Origin: Closterium sp. NIES-65
Lineage: Eukaryota > Streptophyta > Zygnematophyceae > Desmidiales > Closteriaceae
NCBI GenBank assembly: GCA_948144175.1
Contig: CANXME010000037.1
Span: 85,479-149,478 of the forward strand
Reading direction: 5' to 3'
DNA length: 64,000 nt
Under the pieces are notes generated by a model. That model was not told where the DNA came from. It saw nothing but the letters and a program-made list of their open reading frames with translations, and ran no database searches. Shown here piece by piece: positions 44,240 to 54,760 of the stretch. Positions within the stretch are counted from its first letter, which is position 1. Every line of letters begins with the position of its first letter. The position numbers and the translations under genes were made by a program.

Positions 44240-45816
44240 ACCTAGCGCAAGGAAGAGCGGCGACAGGGGGAGGGGTGCAATGCGGTAGGGGAAGAGACGG
44301 TAGTAAGGCACCGACTCGTCAAACTTGATGTCCTCGGAGGACAGAACACGGCGCGAGGTGGGGTGGTAAAACTGCCAACCTGGCGCGTTAGGGGGGAAGT
44401 CAAGGAAGACGCAGGGAACCGCACAGGGGGACAGCTTGTCCGCAAACAATTCGCGGACAAACGCCCGACATCTCCAGACACGAAACGCAGACGCATCGCC
44501 AACCTTCCCCGTCCACCGCAAGGTGGAGGAGGTCTCTGGCAAAGAGACCTGGGGCTGAAGGTTGATCTGATGCGCTGCGTACTGAACCACAAACGGCTAC
44601 AGAAAATGGGGAGCAGCCGCATAAATCATGGACGTACGAGCGACGTCCATGACCATGCCGATGCGGCGCTCAGCAATCCCATTTTGCTGTGGAGAGGCCG
44701 GAAGCGTGAAGGTCTGGCGGATACCCTGTGCACGACAGAAGGCTCCTAGAAGGGCAGAGGAAAACTCCCCGCCTCTGTCCGAGTGCAGACGCAGAACAGG
44801 AAAGTCCAAGCTGAAACTCTCTCTAAGCTGGAGACAAGCTGCGCGGATCTTGTCGATCAAAACCTTGGTGACGTCACCCTTGCTGCGGAACGGAAAGACC
44901 GTGGTGTAACGCGAGTAGTCGTCAACCACCAATAGGAAGTAACACTTGTGACCCTGGCCACGGACGCGGACGGGGCCCCACACATCCATGTGAAGAGTCT
45001 GTAGCGGAGCCTTTGTCGGAGGAAACTCGGAGGAGTGAGGGGCGGCGCGCTGCCGCCCCTCGACGCAGGGAAACAGGTAGGGGCAGGCCCCGGAGGGAGG
45101 GGAGGGAGGGACCGGGGGAGACCAGAGACAAGGACACAGGAGGCCATGCCTCGGAGACGAGGCTAGGAGGGGTGACCAAGGCGGTGGTGCCAAGGGAGAT
45201 TCTGGTGGGACAAGAAATGACAGGAGTAGGGAGCAGACTCAGGACCAGACCTGGACGCTGCAGCAAACACCTGACTCGACGCAGCCACCTGACCAGACTC
45301 AACAACCAGAGAAGACTCTGTAGTCAGTGTGCACAGGCTCGATCCCGGTTGACGGGTAAACGCGGCCAAGTGTCGGCCCGTCCATGCACACAGGCAGTGG
45401 GTCACCCACTGACTCGCAGGAGTGAACTGGTCAACCCCCCCATCCCATAGATCAGCACCACTCACCAAGTTCGTAGAGAACGAGGGGAGGTAGAGAGTTG
45501 ACAGGGTGCCAGAGAGGGCTGCCGGAAACGGTAAGACAGTGGAGAAGCTAGCAAGGACAGGACCCCCAAAGGGGTCCGCGAAGAAGACCGCAACCGGCCG
45601 ACTAAGCGGCGTGAGTGTGGTGCGGTCTCGAAAGAAGGAGCTGGAAGCACCCGAGTCAGGGGTGAAGGTGTGTAAGGCCTGATCCGACGTGGTACCTGAG
45701 AGAGCAGACTCACCAGCACCTGGGGCAGTAGACGCACTAGCACCTAGAGCAGCAGCCTGAATGCTCGGGTCATGCGGAAGAGACAGGTAACAGTCACCGT
45801 CATCACTAGTAGACAC
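44240..45816 (-). pseudogene. Element M protease and integrase
   Basis: Protease segment with FTPDSGASSSFFRDRTTLTP and LYLPSFSTNLVSGADL. Integrase segment with LHMDVWGPVRVRGQGHKCYF, LRLHSDRGGEFSSALL and SPQQNGIAERRIGMVMDVA, then a C-terminal part (GDASAFRVWRCRAFV, WQFYHPTSRRVL). The landmarks are complete but the frames are broken. Confidence 0.87.
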
Positions 45817-45888
45817 AACATATATGGCAGCAAGAATATCATCATAATCCAGATCAAAGATAGCAAGCCCCGACCAAAGCAGCTCGCC

Positions 45889-47101
45889 TCAGCGGGGGAT
45901 CTCAGTGGCGTCAGGGAACTGGAGACGCCAAGCGTTCGTTAGGCGGCCGAAGCAGCGCTGGGTGGTGTGCGGGACACCGCACGGCTCACCAGTGCGGTCG
46001 CCGATACGCAGGACGTAGGCACAGAGACCAGCACCCCCACCCAACTGACGCGCAGAGTACCACTCACGAAGGTGCTGGGGGGGCGGGGTCTCACGAGTGC
46101 GCTGCTGCTGCTGGCGCTGACCACCTCCTCCGCCGCCACCTCCGCCACCGCCGCCACCGCCTCCCCCTCTGCTCCCACTGCCACCGCGGCTGCCGCCTCC
46201 GCCTCCACCGCCGCCACCGAAGCCCCCACCCCTGCCACCACTCCCACCACCACCCCCACTCCATCCGCCTCCTCCACCGCCACCTCCAATGCCCCCGCCA
46301 ACCTCTCCAGCGCCCTTGCCCCCTTTGCCTTTGCTGGTGCGGCGTCTCCTGCTAGGAGCAGATGCAGCGCCGACCGACTCAGTGCCAACGAAGTCGACGG
46401 CAGCAGCAGAGGCAGCAGAGGGAAAAAGGGGGGAGGGAGAACAACGTTTAATGAAGGGGGCACGAGGGTGACGACAAGAGGCTCCTACAGCGACTATACT
46501 CTTCTCAGCTGTCAGGAGGCTTTCCTCGAGGAGGTCAACGGTGGGTGTGGTGGGGCAAACAGAGAGGAAGTGGTCCCTGACCGAGCGAAGGGAGTCAGGG
46601 AGGCGGGTGACTATGTAGTAGAGAGTGATGTACATGGGGGGGGGTTCTTGGCGCAGAACTCGGCAGGAAACACAGCGCGGTAGCGGGAGTCACTAGTGCG
46701 AAGGTGCGTAACGAGGTCACCGACAGTGGGAAAAGGCTACAATGTCAGGAAAGAGGTACGGCAGCATGAGGCGGCTAAGGGCAGCAGTGGTAGGGGAAGA
46801 GTAGTGTGCAACTACAGCATCGTACAAGGTCTAAGCACTCTTGTATTGACTAAAGTGCGCACAGTGACGGCAAGTGACTACGCACAGCAAGACGGGCAGC
46901 AGCATCGCGTGTGGCCCATTATGAGCGAGCATTGCTGTCAGCATCGGCAGCAAGGGCAGTAGAGGCGCCAGATGTGAGATCGAACAGGAAGAGACCGTCT
47001 TTCCTATCGCATTGTAAGAAAAGCTGTAGATCATCAACAAATACCTCAAAGTCAACAGCCCGATCCTCAACATCAAAGACTAGAACACTAGGGGTAGCCA
47101 T
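45889..47101 (-). pseudogene. Element M gag
   Basis: Pieces of the group's gag: VFDVEDRAVDFEVFVDDLQLF at the start, LPDSLRSVRDHFLSVCPTT, then a glycine-rich tail (about 46120-46330) and a CGVPHTTQRCFGRL segment, a possible Cys/His metal-binding remnant. Confidence 0.85.
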
Positions 47102-47339
47102 GACAGAAGTGGCAGTAGGCTATGGGCAGCAGTTGCTGGCGTGGCTCGGCAGTGCTCTCACCAGGGCTGGTAGGTAGGGGCCGGCAAGCGGTAGGGTAGG
47201 GCCGAGGCGCGTCGGCAGGGACAAAGCCGCGACCGTGGCGGCAGCTCCTGCTGTCAGTGGCGGCAGCAGTCGCTGCTGTCGGCAGCGAAGGTGGTGGCCG
47301 CCACTGTTGTCGGCTGCTGCTGGTGGCAGAGGAGTCGAG

Positions 47340-47830
47340 AAGGGGCCGGGAAGGGTGGCGGCGGGGCCACGAAGGGCGGCGACGAGGCCAAGAAGAGGCC
47401 GCAAGGGGCCGTGAAGGGCGGCAACGGGGCCGCTAGGGGCGGCGACGGGGCCGCGAAGGGCGGCGACGGGGCCACTAGGGACGGCGACAGGGTTGCGAAG
47501 GGCGGCGTCGGGGCTGCTAGAGGCGGCGACGGGGCCGCGAAGGGCGGCGACGGGGTCGATAGGGGCGGCGTCGGGGCCGCGAAGGACGGCGACGGGGCCG
47601 CTAGGGGCGGCGACGGGGCCGGGAAAGGGCCGCGAGGGGCCTCGAAGGGCGGCGACAGGGTCGCGAAGGGCGGCGTCGGGGCCGCTAGGGGCGGCGACGG
47701 GGCCGCGAAGGGTGGCGACGGGGCCGCTAGGAGTGGCGACGGGGCCGCTAAGGGCGACGACGGGGCCGCTAGGGGTGGCGCGAGAGGCCGTGAGAGGGGC
47801 CTCAAGAAGGGCGTGACGGGCCGCTAAGGG
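47340..47830 (-). repeat. GC-rich tandem leader repeats of element M
   Basis: About 20 degenerate units of GGCGACGGGGCCGCTAGGG and relatives between the primer site and gag, equivalent to the leader repeats of C and D. Confidence 0.85.
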
Positions 47831-47892
47831 CAGGGGATGCGACGAGAGGGCGGCCCACGGGGTGCGTCTCAGGCAGGGGCGACTCGCGCTCC

Positions 47893-47896
<4 letters not shown>

Positions 47897-47939
<43 letters not shown>
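47897..47939. repeat. Uninterrupted 43-base A run in the M leader
   Basis: 43 consecutive A on the plus strand (T on the element strand). The same leader position in C and D has only 8-9 A (after gggcagg), so this is a local slippage expansion, not a retrogene tail. Confidence 0.9.
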
Positions 47940-47940
<1 letters not shown>

Positions 47941-47996
47941 GATTTTCAGTAGTGGGCCCTAGGAAGCGTTCCGACTAGAGAACACGCTCTATATCA

Positions 47997-48121
47997 TGTG
48001 AAGAAATGAATAATGAATGAACTAGCAAGCAGGTGGGTATAAGTAGGAAAACCTAAATGTATTGAAACCATATTGTCTACCCCACTACAGTCTACACAGA
48101 CTATAGCATATGAGTTCGACA
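47997..48121 (-). repeat. 5' LTR of element M (125 bp)
   Basis: Partner of 40944-41069; preceded on the plus strand by gctctatatca, a weak initiator-Met-like primer site (47986-47996). Confidence 0.9.
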
Positions 48122-48126
48122 GTCCA

Positions 48127-48579
48127 TGAGAAATTGACGCGAATTCACGAAGCTGTTGCATTTCAGCTCGTACCTGACGATTTTCCAGCGTTAACGCTTC
48201 GAGTTAGCGCATGAGTAAGGCAAGCGTATTACCCATGTCATTGGGGAGCTCGTTTATGGTCTCGTCCATGTTGGCTCGACGACTCCAAGTCTGCAAGTCG
48301 GTTTCGCGGGACGATGACGTCGTAGTCTTGTCGTTGACAGTCGCTCATTGGAAGTCGCTCCCCGCGAAGGCTATGATACCAAGTGTTAGGCCCCTAAATT
48401 CGCTAAGGAATAGAGGTGTTGACTAAATTGAGGATAAGCGCGGCGGAAGACTTTGGCGAAAGAGAGTGTTGGCGAAATGGGCGAAGATGTAACTCAATAA
48501 TTGAAGAGTTGAATGACAATTCGTTTATATTGGTGGATACAAGGAAGGTTGATATAGCGTGCAAGGTCGAATGTTGGAA
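48127..48579 (-). mobile_element. Element K, 5' part: gag start, primer site, part of the 5' LTR
   Basis: The minus strand has the gag start at 48269, a leader of about 100 bp, the primer site 48369-48381 and the 5' LTR from 48384 (plus-strand start TGTTAGGCCCC) until D interrupts it. No other gene lies in this stretch. Confidence 0.8.
48369..48381 (-). other. Primer-binding site of element K
   Basis: Minus strand TGGTATCATAGCC, one mismatch from the initiator-Met site TGGTATCAGAGCC, two bases inside the LTR at 48384. Confidence 0.85.
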
Positions 48580-48584
48580 AGTAT
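48384..48584 (-). repeat. 5' LTR of element K, left segment
   Basis: Starts with the TG/CA-type edge next to the primer site and is interrupted by element D at 48585; the remainder should begin at 63597. No partner LTR is in the window to fix its length. Confidence 0.65.
48580..48584. repeat. Target-site duplication of element D, left copy
   Basis: agtat here, agtac at 63592-63596: four of five bases match, as expected for an older insertion. Confidence 0.65.
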
Positions 48585-48705
48585 TGAGGAATTTAGAACA
48601 AGAATGATTGACTGAGGAATGAAAGTGATACAAATATGGAACCCTAGGAATCTGTACCCTATATAGGCTACCCCACTATAGCCTACACAACATTATAATT
48701 TGACA
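48585..48705 (-). repeat. 3' LTR of element D (121 bp)
   Basis: Plus-strand edges TGAGGAATTTAG and AATTTGACA, followed by the purine-tract motif cacccccataggc (48706 on). Confidence 0.9.
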
Positions 48706-48917
48706 CACCCCCATAGGCAAAGTGGGGGAGAAGAACGGGTCACAAGACAAGTCAAGCAAAGCAAAGCAAAGCTTAGGGTGGATCACAAAGTCACCACACA
48801 GTCCGAGCACAAGGTCAAGGCCACAAGGCCAGTTCACATGCATGAGTACACATATATATATAAAGCTAAACAAGCAAGAGCAGGTATATATATATATAGG
48901 TAAGAGTAAAAGCAAGG

Positions 48918-50950
48918 TCAAGGGGTAAGCAAGTGAGGCAAGACAGGGACAAGACCCAGCTGAGTGCAGAAGCGCTGATGATCACAAGGCGGAAGTGCCT
49001 TTTTGAAAACATCAGCGGTGTTGGCCTCAGAGACCATGTACGCAAGCCGCAACTGACCACGCTGGTATAGCTCACGAGCGAGGAAGTAGCGAAGAGCAAT
49101 GTGCTTTGTTCTGTGCTCCGGTCTCTGCTCTCGACACAAGGCCAGCATGGCCTTGTTGTCTACGTACAGAACTGGAGGAGAATGAGGCGGTTCTCCAAGG
49201 TCGGTCAGCAGGTAGGTGAGCCAGCGTCGCTCCTGTGCAGCCATGGCTCCGGCGTAGATCTCAGCCTCACAACTGGAGCCGAGAACAGAAGACGAATGAG
49301 TAGCCCGCCACAAAACAGAGCCGGAACCAAGACTGAAGGTGCAACCCTGTGACGACCGCTGCGTAGCCTGGTCGTCAGCCCAAGAAGCGTCCGCGTGCCC
49401 AGTGAGGACCACTGGACTCCGCCCTCCAAGCACTAGCCCCATGCCCGACGTACTGCACAAGTAGCGCAACACCCTCCTCGCTGCAGCCATGTGCTCTGGT
49501 CGGTGTCTCCCAGGAGCAACATAGCATGCAAGAATGCTAAGAGGGTATGCAAGGTCAGGTCGTGTGCAGGTCATCAGGTACATGAGGCAGCCAACAAGCT
49601 CTGGGTACGGGCCACTCGACTCTACGGACTCATCTGAAGGCAGAGCTGAGAGCGAGTGGCGAGTAGACAGAGGAGTGGCCTGAGGCGAGGAGTACGTGAA
49701 GCCGAAGCGCTGAAGGACCTGCTACACCATGCGTGACTGAGTCAGGGTAATGGTGCGCTTTGCTCTATCCCGGGTGATCTGCAAGCCAAGATAGCTTTGC
49801 AGTTCACCCAGGTCTGTGCACGTGTGTCTCTTCTACAGCTCACACTTCACGTTGGCGAGTCCAGCAGTGTCAGCAGTGGCAAAGACCAAGTCGTCGACGT
49901 ACACGAGGATGTAGAACGGCGGCAAAGAGGTGTCGGTGCGTAGAAACAGCGACGGGTCGGCAATAGAGGGAGCAAACCCAAGAGCCGCAAGTGTAGTCAT
50001 CAGTGTGTCGTGCCACTCACGCGGTGCCTGGCGTAGACCGTAGACTGGCCGTCGGAGGCTCCAGTGGGTGCCAGGAGGAAAAGTCCCAGTGAAGCAAGGT
50101 GGACGGCGCAGCAAGATCTCCTAGTGTAGACTACCCTGCAAGAAAGCAGTGCTGAAGTCAAGGGAGAGAAGCTCGTAGTCACGCTGAGCGGCTATGTGCA
50201 GCAGCACCCGAAGAGTGGTCATCTTCGGGGTGGGAGAGAAGGTCTGAAAGTAGTCAACTCCCTGCCGCTGACTGAAGCCACGAGCCACGTACCGCGCCTT
50301 GAAGACAGATGGAGAACCTGGCGGCCGCTTCACCCTGAAGATCCACATGCCACTGACGATGTTCGCCCCAGGTGGGGGAACCGCGTCAACGTAGGTGCCT
50401 GTGGACTTCCAGGAAGCCATCTCTGCATCCATAGCTGCCTGCCACTAAGAGGAGTAGGGACCCTCTACGGCCTCCGCGTAAGAGCGCGGAGTCGGGATGT
50501 CTAGTGCATCCAGGTCTCCCTCAGGGGCAAGCAGTACAGACGCGAGATGAGGTAAAGGAGCAGCAAGACACTAGAACTCCTCCTGCCTGTCCTCAAGGAC
50601 GTCCGTGCCAAGAGCACACTCACCCCCGACGGACGGAGGACAGACAGACGCAGACTCAGCAACAAGACTAGCAGCGTAGTCGAGACGACAGCGAGCAGCA
50701 GAGACGACGAGCTCAGCAACAAGAGCAGACGCAGTAGTGGACTCAAAAGAGGGGTCAGTGACGAGTGTAGCAAGAAGACGCGTGATAGTAGGACTGGCAG
50801 CACGAAGAGAGTCCGACTCCGGGTACGCAAGCGAAGGAAGAGAGGACTTAGGAGGAGAAGGCAAAGGGGCACGCAGAGGAGCAGTGGATGGACGCAGAGA
50901 CATCCGGTGCGTGCCAGGGACAGGAGGAGGACGCTAACGCAAACCGCGAC
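48918..50950 (-). pseudogene. Element D reverse transcriptase and RNase H
   Basis: RT segments: AEMASWKSTGTYVDAVPPPG and ARYVARGFSQRQGVDYFQTF (50432-50121), HWSLRRPVYGLRQAPREWHD and YILVYVDDLVFATADTAG (50114-49833). RNase H is at 49583-48918: RPDLAYPLSILACYVAPGRH, LVLGGRSPVVLTGHADASWA, SSCEAEIYAGAMAAQERRWL, PEHRTKHIALRYFLARELY. This RNase H is nearly complete in one frame. Confidence 0.88.
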
Positions 50951-51071
50951 CACTAGCGCGAGAAGCACGAACAGGCGACGCAGGACGAGACGCAGGCTCA
51001 CGACGCTCAGCAAGACCTCCAGTAGGACCAGTGAAGTAAGAGGGAGCAGGCAGTTGGGAGGCTGACGGTAA

Positions 51072-53718
51072 CTATGACTGGGACTGGACAGGCGGTGGAC
51101 ACTCTAAGGGAGGAGGAAGACCAAGAACCTGATGAAGGAGCGGAACAAAGTACGGCCGAGGCCGCGTAGGGACTCCAGACACAGCAGAGACAGCACCAGC
51201 ACCCTCAGCACCTCCAGCAGCAACAGCGCCAACAGCACCTCCAGCTGCAGTACCTCCAGCAGCACCAGCATCACCCGCAGCAGGACCGCCGCCAGGAGTG
51301 ACAGCAGTAGCCTCAGCGCCAACACCCTCAGCAGCTCCAACTCCAGTCGAACGAGTACCTACGAGACCAGCGGCACCAGCACCCTCAGCGGCCGAAGAAG
51401 CTCCAGCTCCAGCAGTACGCCTCCAGCGCCGGGCAAACCGCTCGCGCAGCTCCTGTGGAGAGAGTGGCTCCCGGCGAGAAGAACCAGGAGAACGGCCAGG
51501 CTCAGCACCGCCAGACGTCACACGAGCAGGCCCAGCGGCCGCTGGCTCCGCACCCCGAGGCGTAGCAGCCCCAAACGCAGCACCCCTAGGCGAAGGACAG
51601 CCAGGCTCAGCACCTCCAATCATAGCACCCCCAGGCTCAGCGCCCCTAGTAGTAGCACCCCCAGGCTCAGCACCCCCAGGTTCAGCACCCCTAGTCACAG
51701 CACCCCCAGGCTCAGCACCCCCACACTCAGTATCCTCTCGCGCAGCACCCCCAGAGTCAGCACCCCCAGGCTTAGCACCCGCAACAGTACCAGAGTCACC
51801 AGCAACCTCGACCGGCTCGATTGCGTCTACATGGGACACACCTGAAGGGGTAGGACCCTGATGGGGGAGGGGGTCTACCGGGGGGGGACCTGGCACAAAG
51901 AAGTGCGGTGGCGGGGGGAGGGAAGGAGTGCGGTAGGGGAAGAGGCGGTAGTAGGGGACTGACTCGTCGAACGTGACGTCCAGGGAGGACAGAACACGAC
52001 GAGAGGTGGGATGGTAAAACTGCCACCCTGGCGCGTCAGGGGGGAAGCCAAGGAAGACACAGGGAGCAGCACGAGGGGACAGCTTGTCCGCAGACAAGTT
52101 GCGGACAAACGCCCGAGATCCCCAAATACGGAACGCAGACGCATCGCCGACCTTCCCCGTCCACAGCAAGGCTGGGGAGGTCTCCGGCATGGATACCCTG
52201 GGGTGAAGGTTGATCTGATGCGCTGCATACCGAACCGCAAACGGCCACAGAAAATGGGGGGCAGTCGCATGCATCATGGACATACGAGCGACGTCCATGA
52301 CCATGCCAATGCGGCGCTCAGCAATCCCATTTTGCTGTGGAGAGTCCGGAAGCGTAAAGGTCTGGCGGATGTCTCGCGCACGGCAGTAGGCTCGCAGAAG
52401 GCCAGAGGAGAATTCTCCGCCTCGGTTAGAGTGCAGACGCAGAACAAGAAAGTCCGAGCCGAAGCTCCTCCTAAGTTGGAGACAGAGCTACACGGATCCA
52501 GTCGATCAGCACCTCTGTGACATCGCCCTTGCTGCGCAAGGGGAAGACTGTGGTGTAACGCGAGTAGTCGTCAACCACCAACAGGAAGTAGCGCTCGTGA
52601 CCCTATCCACGGAAGCGGGCTGGGCCCCACACGTCCATGGGACGCGTCTGCAGCGGGGCCTTTGTCGGGGGAAACTGAGAGGAGTGAGGGGCAACCCGTA
52701 GGCGCCCCTCGACACAGGGGATGTAGGAAGGACCAGGTCCAGGAGGAAGGGGAGGGAGGGACCGGGGAAGACAAGAGACAAGGACACGGGAAGCCATGCC
52801 TCGGAGACAAGGCAGGGAGGGTTGACCAAGACACTAGTGCCACAGAAGAGTCTCGTGAGACAGGAGGCGACACGAGCAGGGGGCAGACTCAGGACCAGAC
52901 CTGGACGCTGCACCAAACACCTGACCCGATACAGCTATCTGGCCAGACGCACGGTCAGGAGGAGACTCAGTGGTCAGGGTGTACAGGCTCGACTACGACC
53001 GACGTATAAACGTGGCCAGGTGCCGGCCTGTGCGAGCGTCCGAGCAGTGGGTCACCCGCTGACTCGCAGGAGTAAACTGTTGAACCTCCGCATCCTGTAG
53101 GTCAGCACCACTCACCAAGTTCGTAGAGAACGAGGGGAGGTAAAGACCAGACAAGGTGCCAGAGGGGGCAGCCGGACACGGGAGGACAGTGGAGAAGTGA
53201 GAAAGGACAGGACCCTCAGAGGGGTCTGCCAAGGAGACTGCAACCGGCCGACCAAGCGGCGTGAGTGTGGTGCGGTCTCGAAAGAAGGAGCGAGAAGCCC
53301 CTGAGTCAAGTGTGAAGGTGAGGGAGGCTGAAGCCGACGCGGTACCTGAGAGCGCAGACTCACCAGCACCTGAGGACGCAGACGCACTAGCACCTAGAGC
53401 AGCAGCCTCACTTGCACCTACAGCTGCAGCCTCACTAGTACCTAGAGCAGCAGTCTCAATCCCCGAATCGGGCGGGAAACACCGGTAACAGTCACCCTCA
53501 TCACTAATAGTCACAGCATACATTGCAGCAAGGATAGCATCACAGTCAAGATCATAGATGGCTACACCTGCCCTAGACAGCTCTCCCCAGCGGGGGATCT
53601 CAGAAGCCTCTGGGAACTGCTGATGCCAAGCGTCCGTCAGGCGGCCAAAGCAGCGCTGGGTGGGGTGGGCACCCCCACACTGCTCACCCGCGCGGTCGCC
53701 GGTGTGAAGGACGTAGGT
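51072..53718 (-). pseudogene. Element D protease and integrase
   Basis: Protease region 53718-52993: a Cys/His segment (GEQCGGAHPTQRCFGRL), FTLDSGASRSFFRDRTTLTP and LYLPSFSTNLVSGADL. Integrase pieces between 52900 and 52300 (MDVWGPARFRG among them), then a C-terminal part in the frame 52304-51072 (GDASAFRIWGSRAFVRNLSA, WQFYHPTSRRVLSS). Confidence 0.87.
51150..51830 (-). repeat. Low-complexity linker repeats of element D
   Basis: GGAEPGGA-type pentapeptides (15-bp units, about 51590-51790) followed by Ala/Gly-rich sequence, between integrase and RT, as in L and M. Confidence 0.8.
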
Positions 53719-53723
53719 GCACG
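53719..53723. repeat. Target-site duplication of element E, left copy
   Basis: gcacg, repeated perfectly at 61159-61163. Confidence 0.9.
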
Positions 53724-54743
53724 TGTCAATGGGAGTTGTATGTTGGCCCCGTCCACGCTTGGGCGGAGCCGACATGGTGGTCGGGTGTGAGGGGAGCAGC
53801 CAACCTGCAGCAGTGGGCGAGCGGGTCGACGAGGAGGTCGACTTGCACGGTGACCACTGCACAAGCGCCGACTTCGAGGTGGCGCCAACGTCGGGGAGGT
53901 CGACTTAAGCATCGACCTGCGGAGGACGTCAACTTGATGACGTCGACTTGGGAAGCCGACTTCGGTGGTCGGCTGATGTGCTGGTCGACCTGCGGGTGGT
54001 CGACTAGACCCGATGGTCGACGATGGAGGGGCCGGCGTCGAACAGTCGGGCGTCGAGCAGTCGGTCGTCGAGCAGTCGGGCGTCGAGTGACATGGTCGTC
54101 GACTGAGGGGCATGGTCGACCCGGTGAGGTCGACAACGAGGTGGTCGTCGACTTGGGAGGTCGACGGACACGTACGGGAGTTGCTGGTCAATGTGGTTGC
54201 CCGGTCGACCAGGTTACCTGGGTGACGAAGTGCTGCGGAGGAGTGCGACGGTCGCCCAGGCGAAGTTGGCGAGACCGACCTCGGTTATGGTATCCCGAGG
54301 TCGTCGTGGCAGATCAGAGGCAGCCGTCAGCCCGTGGCTGACGTGGTGTGTGTTCTGTGCAGGTGATGAGGCCCAGCCTACCAATCATCTGCACGCACCT
54401 GCAAAGCGGGTGCACTGCTGGCACACCATCGACCTGAGGCATTAGCAAGCTCTCGACTTTGCTTTGCTGAAGCGCGGTCGATCAAGTCGTGTTGGAACGC
54501 GGTCGACCATGCTGTGCTGGCAGCTGACCAGCCTGAATGCTAGCTCTGATGTAGTCTTGCATTGCCAACTTCATTGTACCATTGTTGTGATCTTTTCTTA
54601 GTGAAACTCTTGCAAAATTGCCCCGTGAACTAGCAAGTAGTGTGAGCACTAGGAAAACGTCTAAGAACCAACGAACGCAGAGATCACACGAGCACACGTG
54701 CCTAGCCAGTAGTCTAGCTCCCGTTGTAGTAGTTATCTCCGCA
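53724..54743 (+). repeat. 5' LTR of element E
   Basis: Starts TGTCAATGGGAG and ends TATCTCCGCA. The U3-like part (53830-54200) is rich in GTCGAC. Confidence 0.92.
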
Positions 54744-54760
54744 TGGTGCGGTGAGCGTGG
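54744..54760 (+). other. Putative primer-binding site of element E
   Basis: TGGTGCGGTGAGCGTGG directly follows the LTR, as in B, and nearly so in I. Not initiator-Met type; the tRNA is not identified. Confidence 0.6.

Larger units (their letters stand above)
40944..48121 (-). mobile_element. Element M: short-LTR Ty1/copia element nested in K gag
   Basis: 7178 bp. LTRs of 126 bp (40944-41069) and 125 bp (47997-48121) differ by about 10%, making M the oldest dated insertion here. The duplication is atcca on the left (40939-40943) and gtcca on the right (48122-48126), one mismatch. Order on the minus strand: leader with GC repeats and a long A/T run, gag (47101-45889), protease (45816-45163), integrase (45193-44240), linker repeats, RT (43271-42090) and RNase H (42132-41520). 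Broken, probably ten or more breaks. Confidence 0.9.

Noticed and set aside
47897-47939. Poly(A) tail of a processed retrogene or SINE
   Set aside because: It lies in the homologous leader position of a copia element where relatives have a short A run; no gene copy or target duplication adjoins it.
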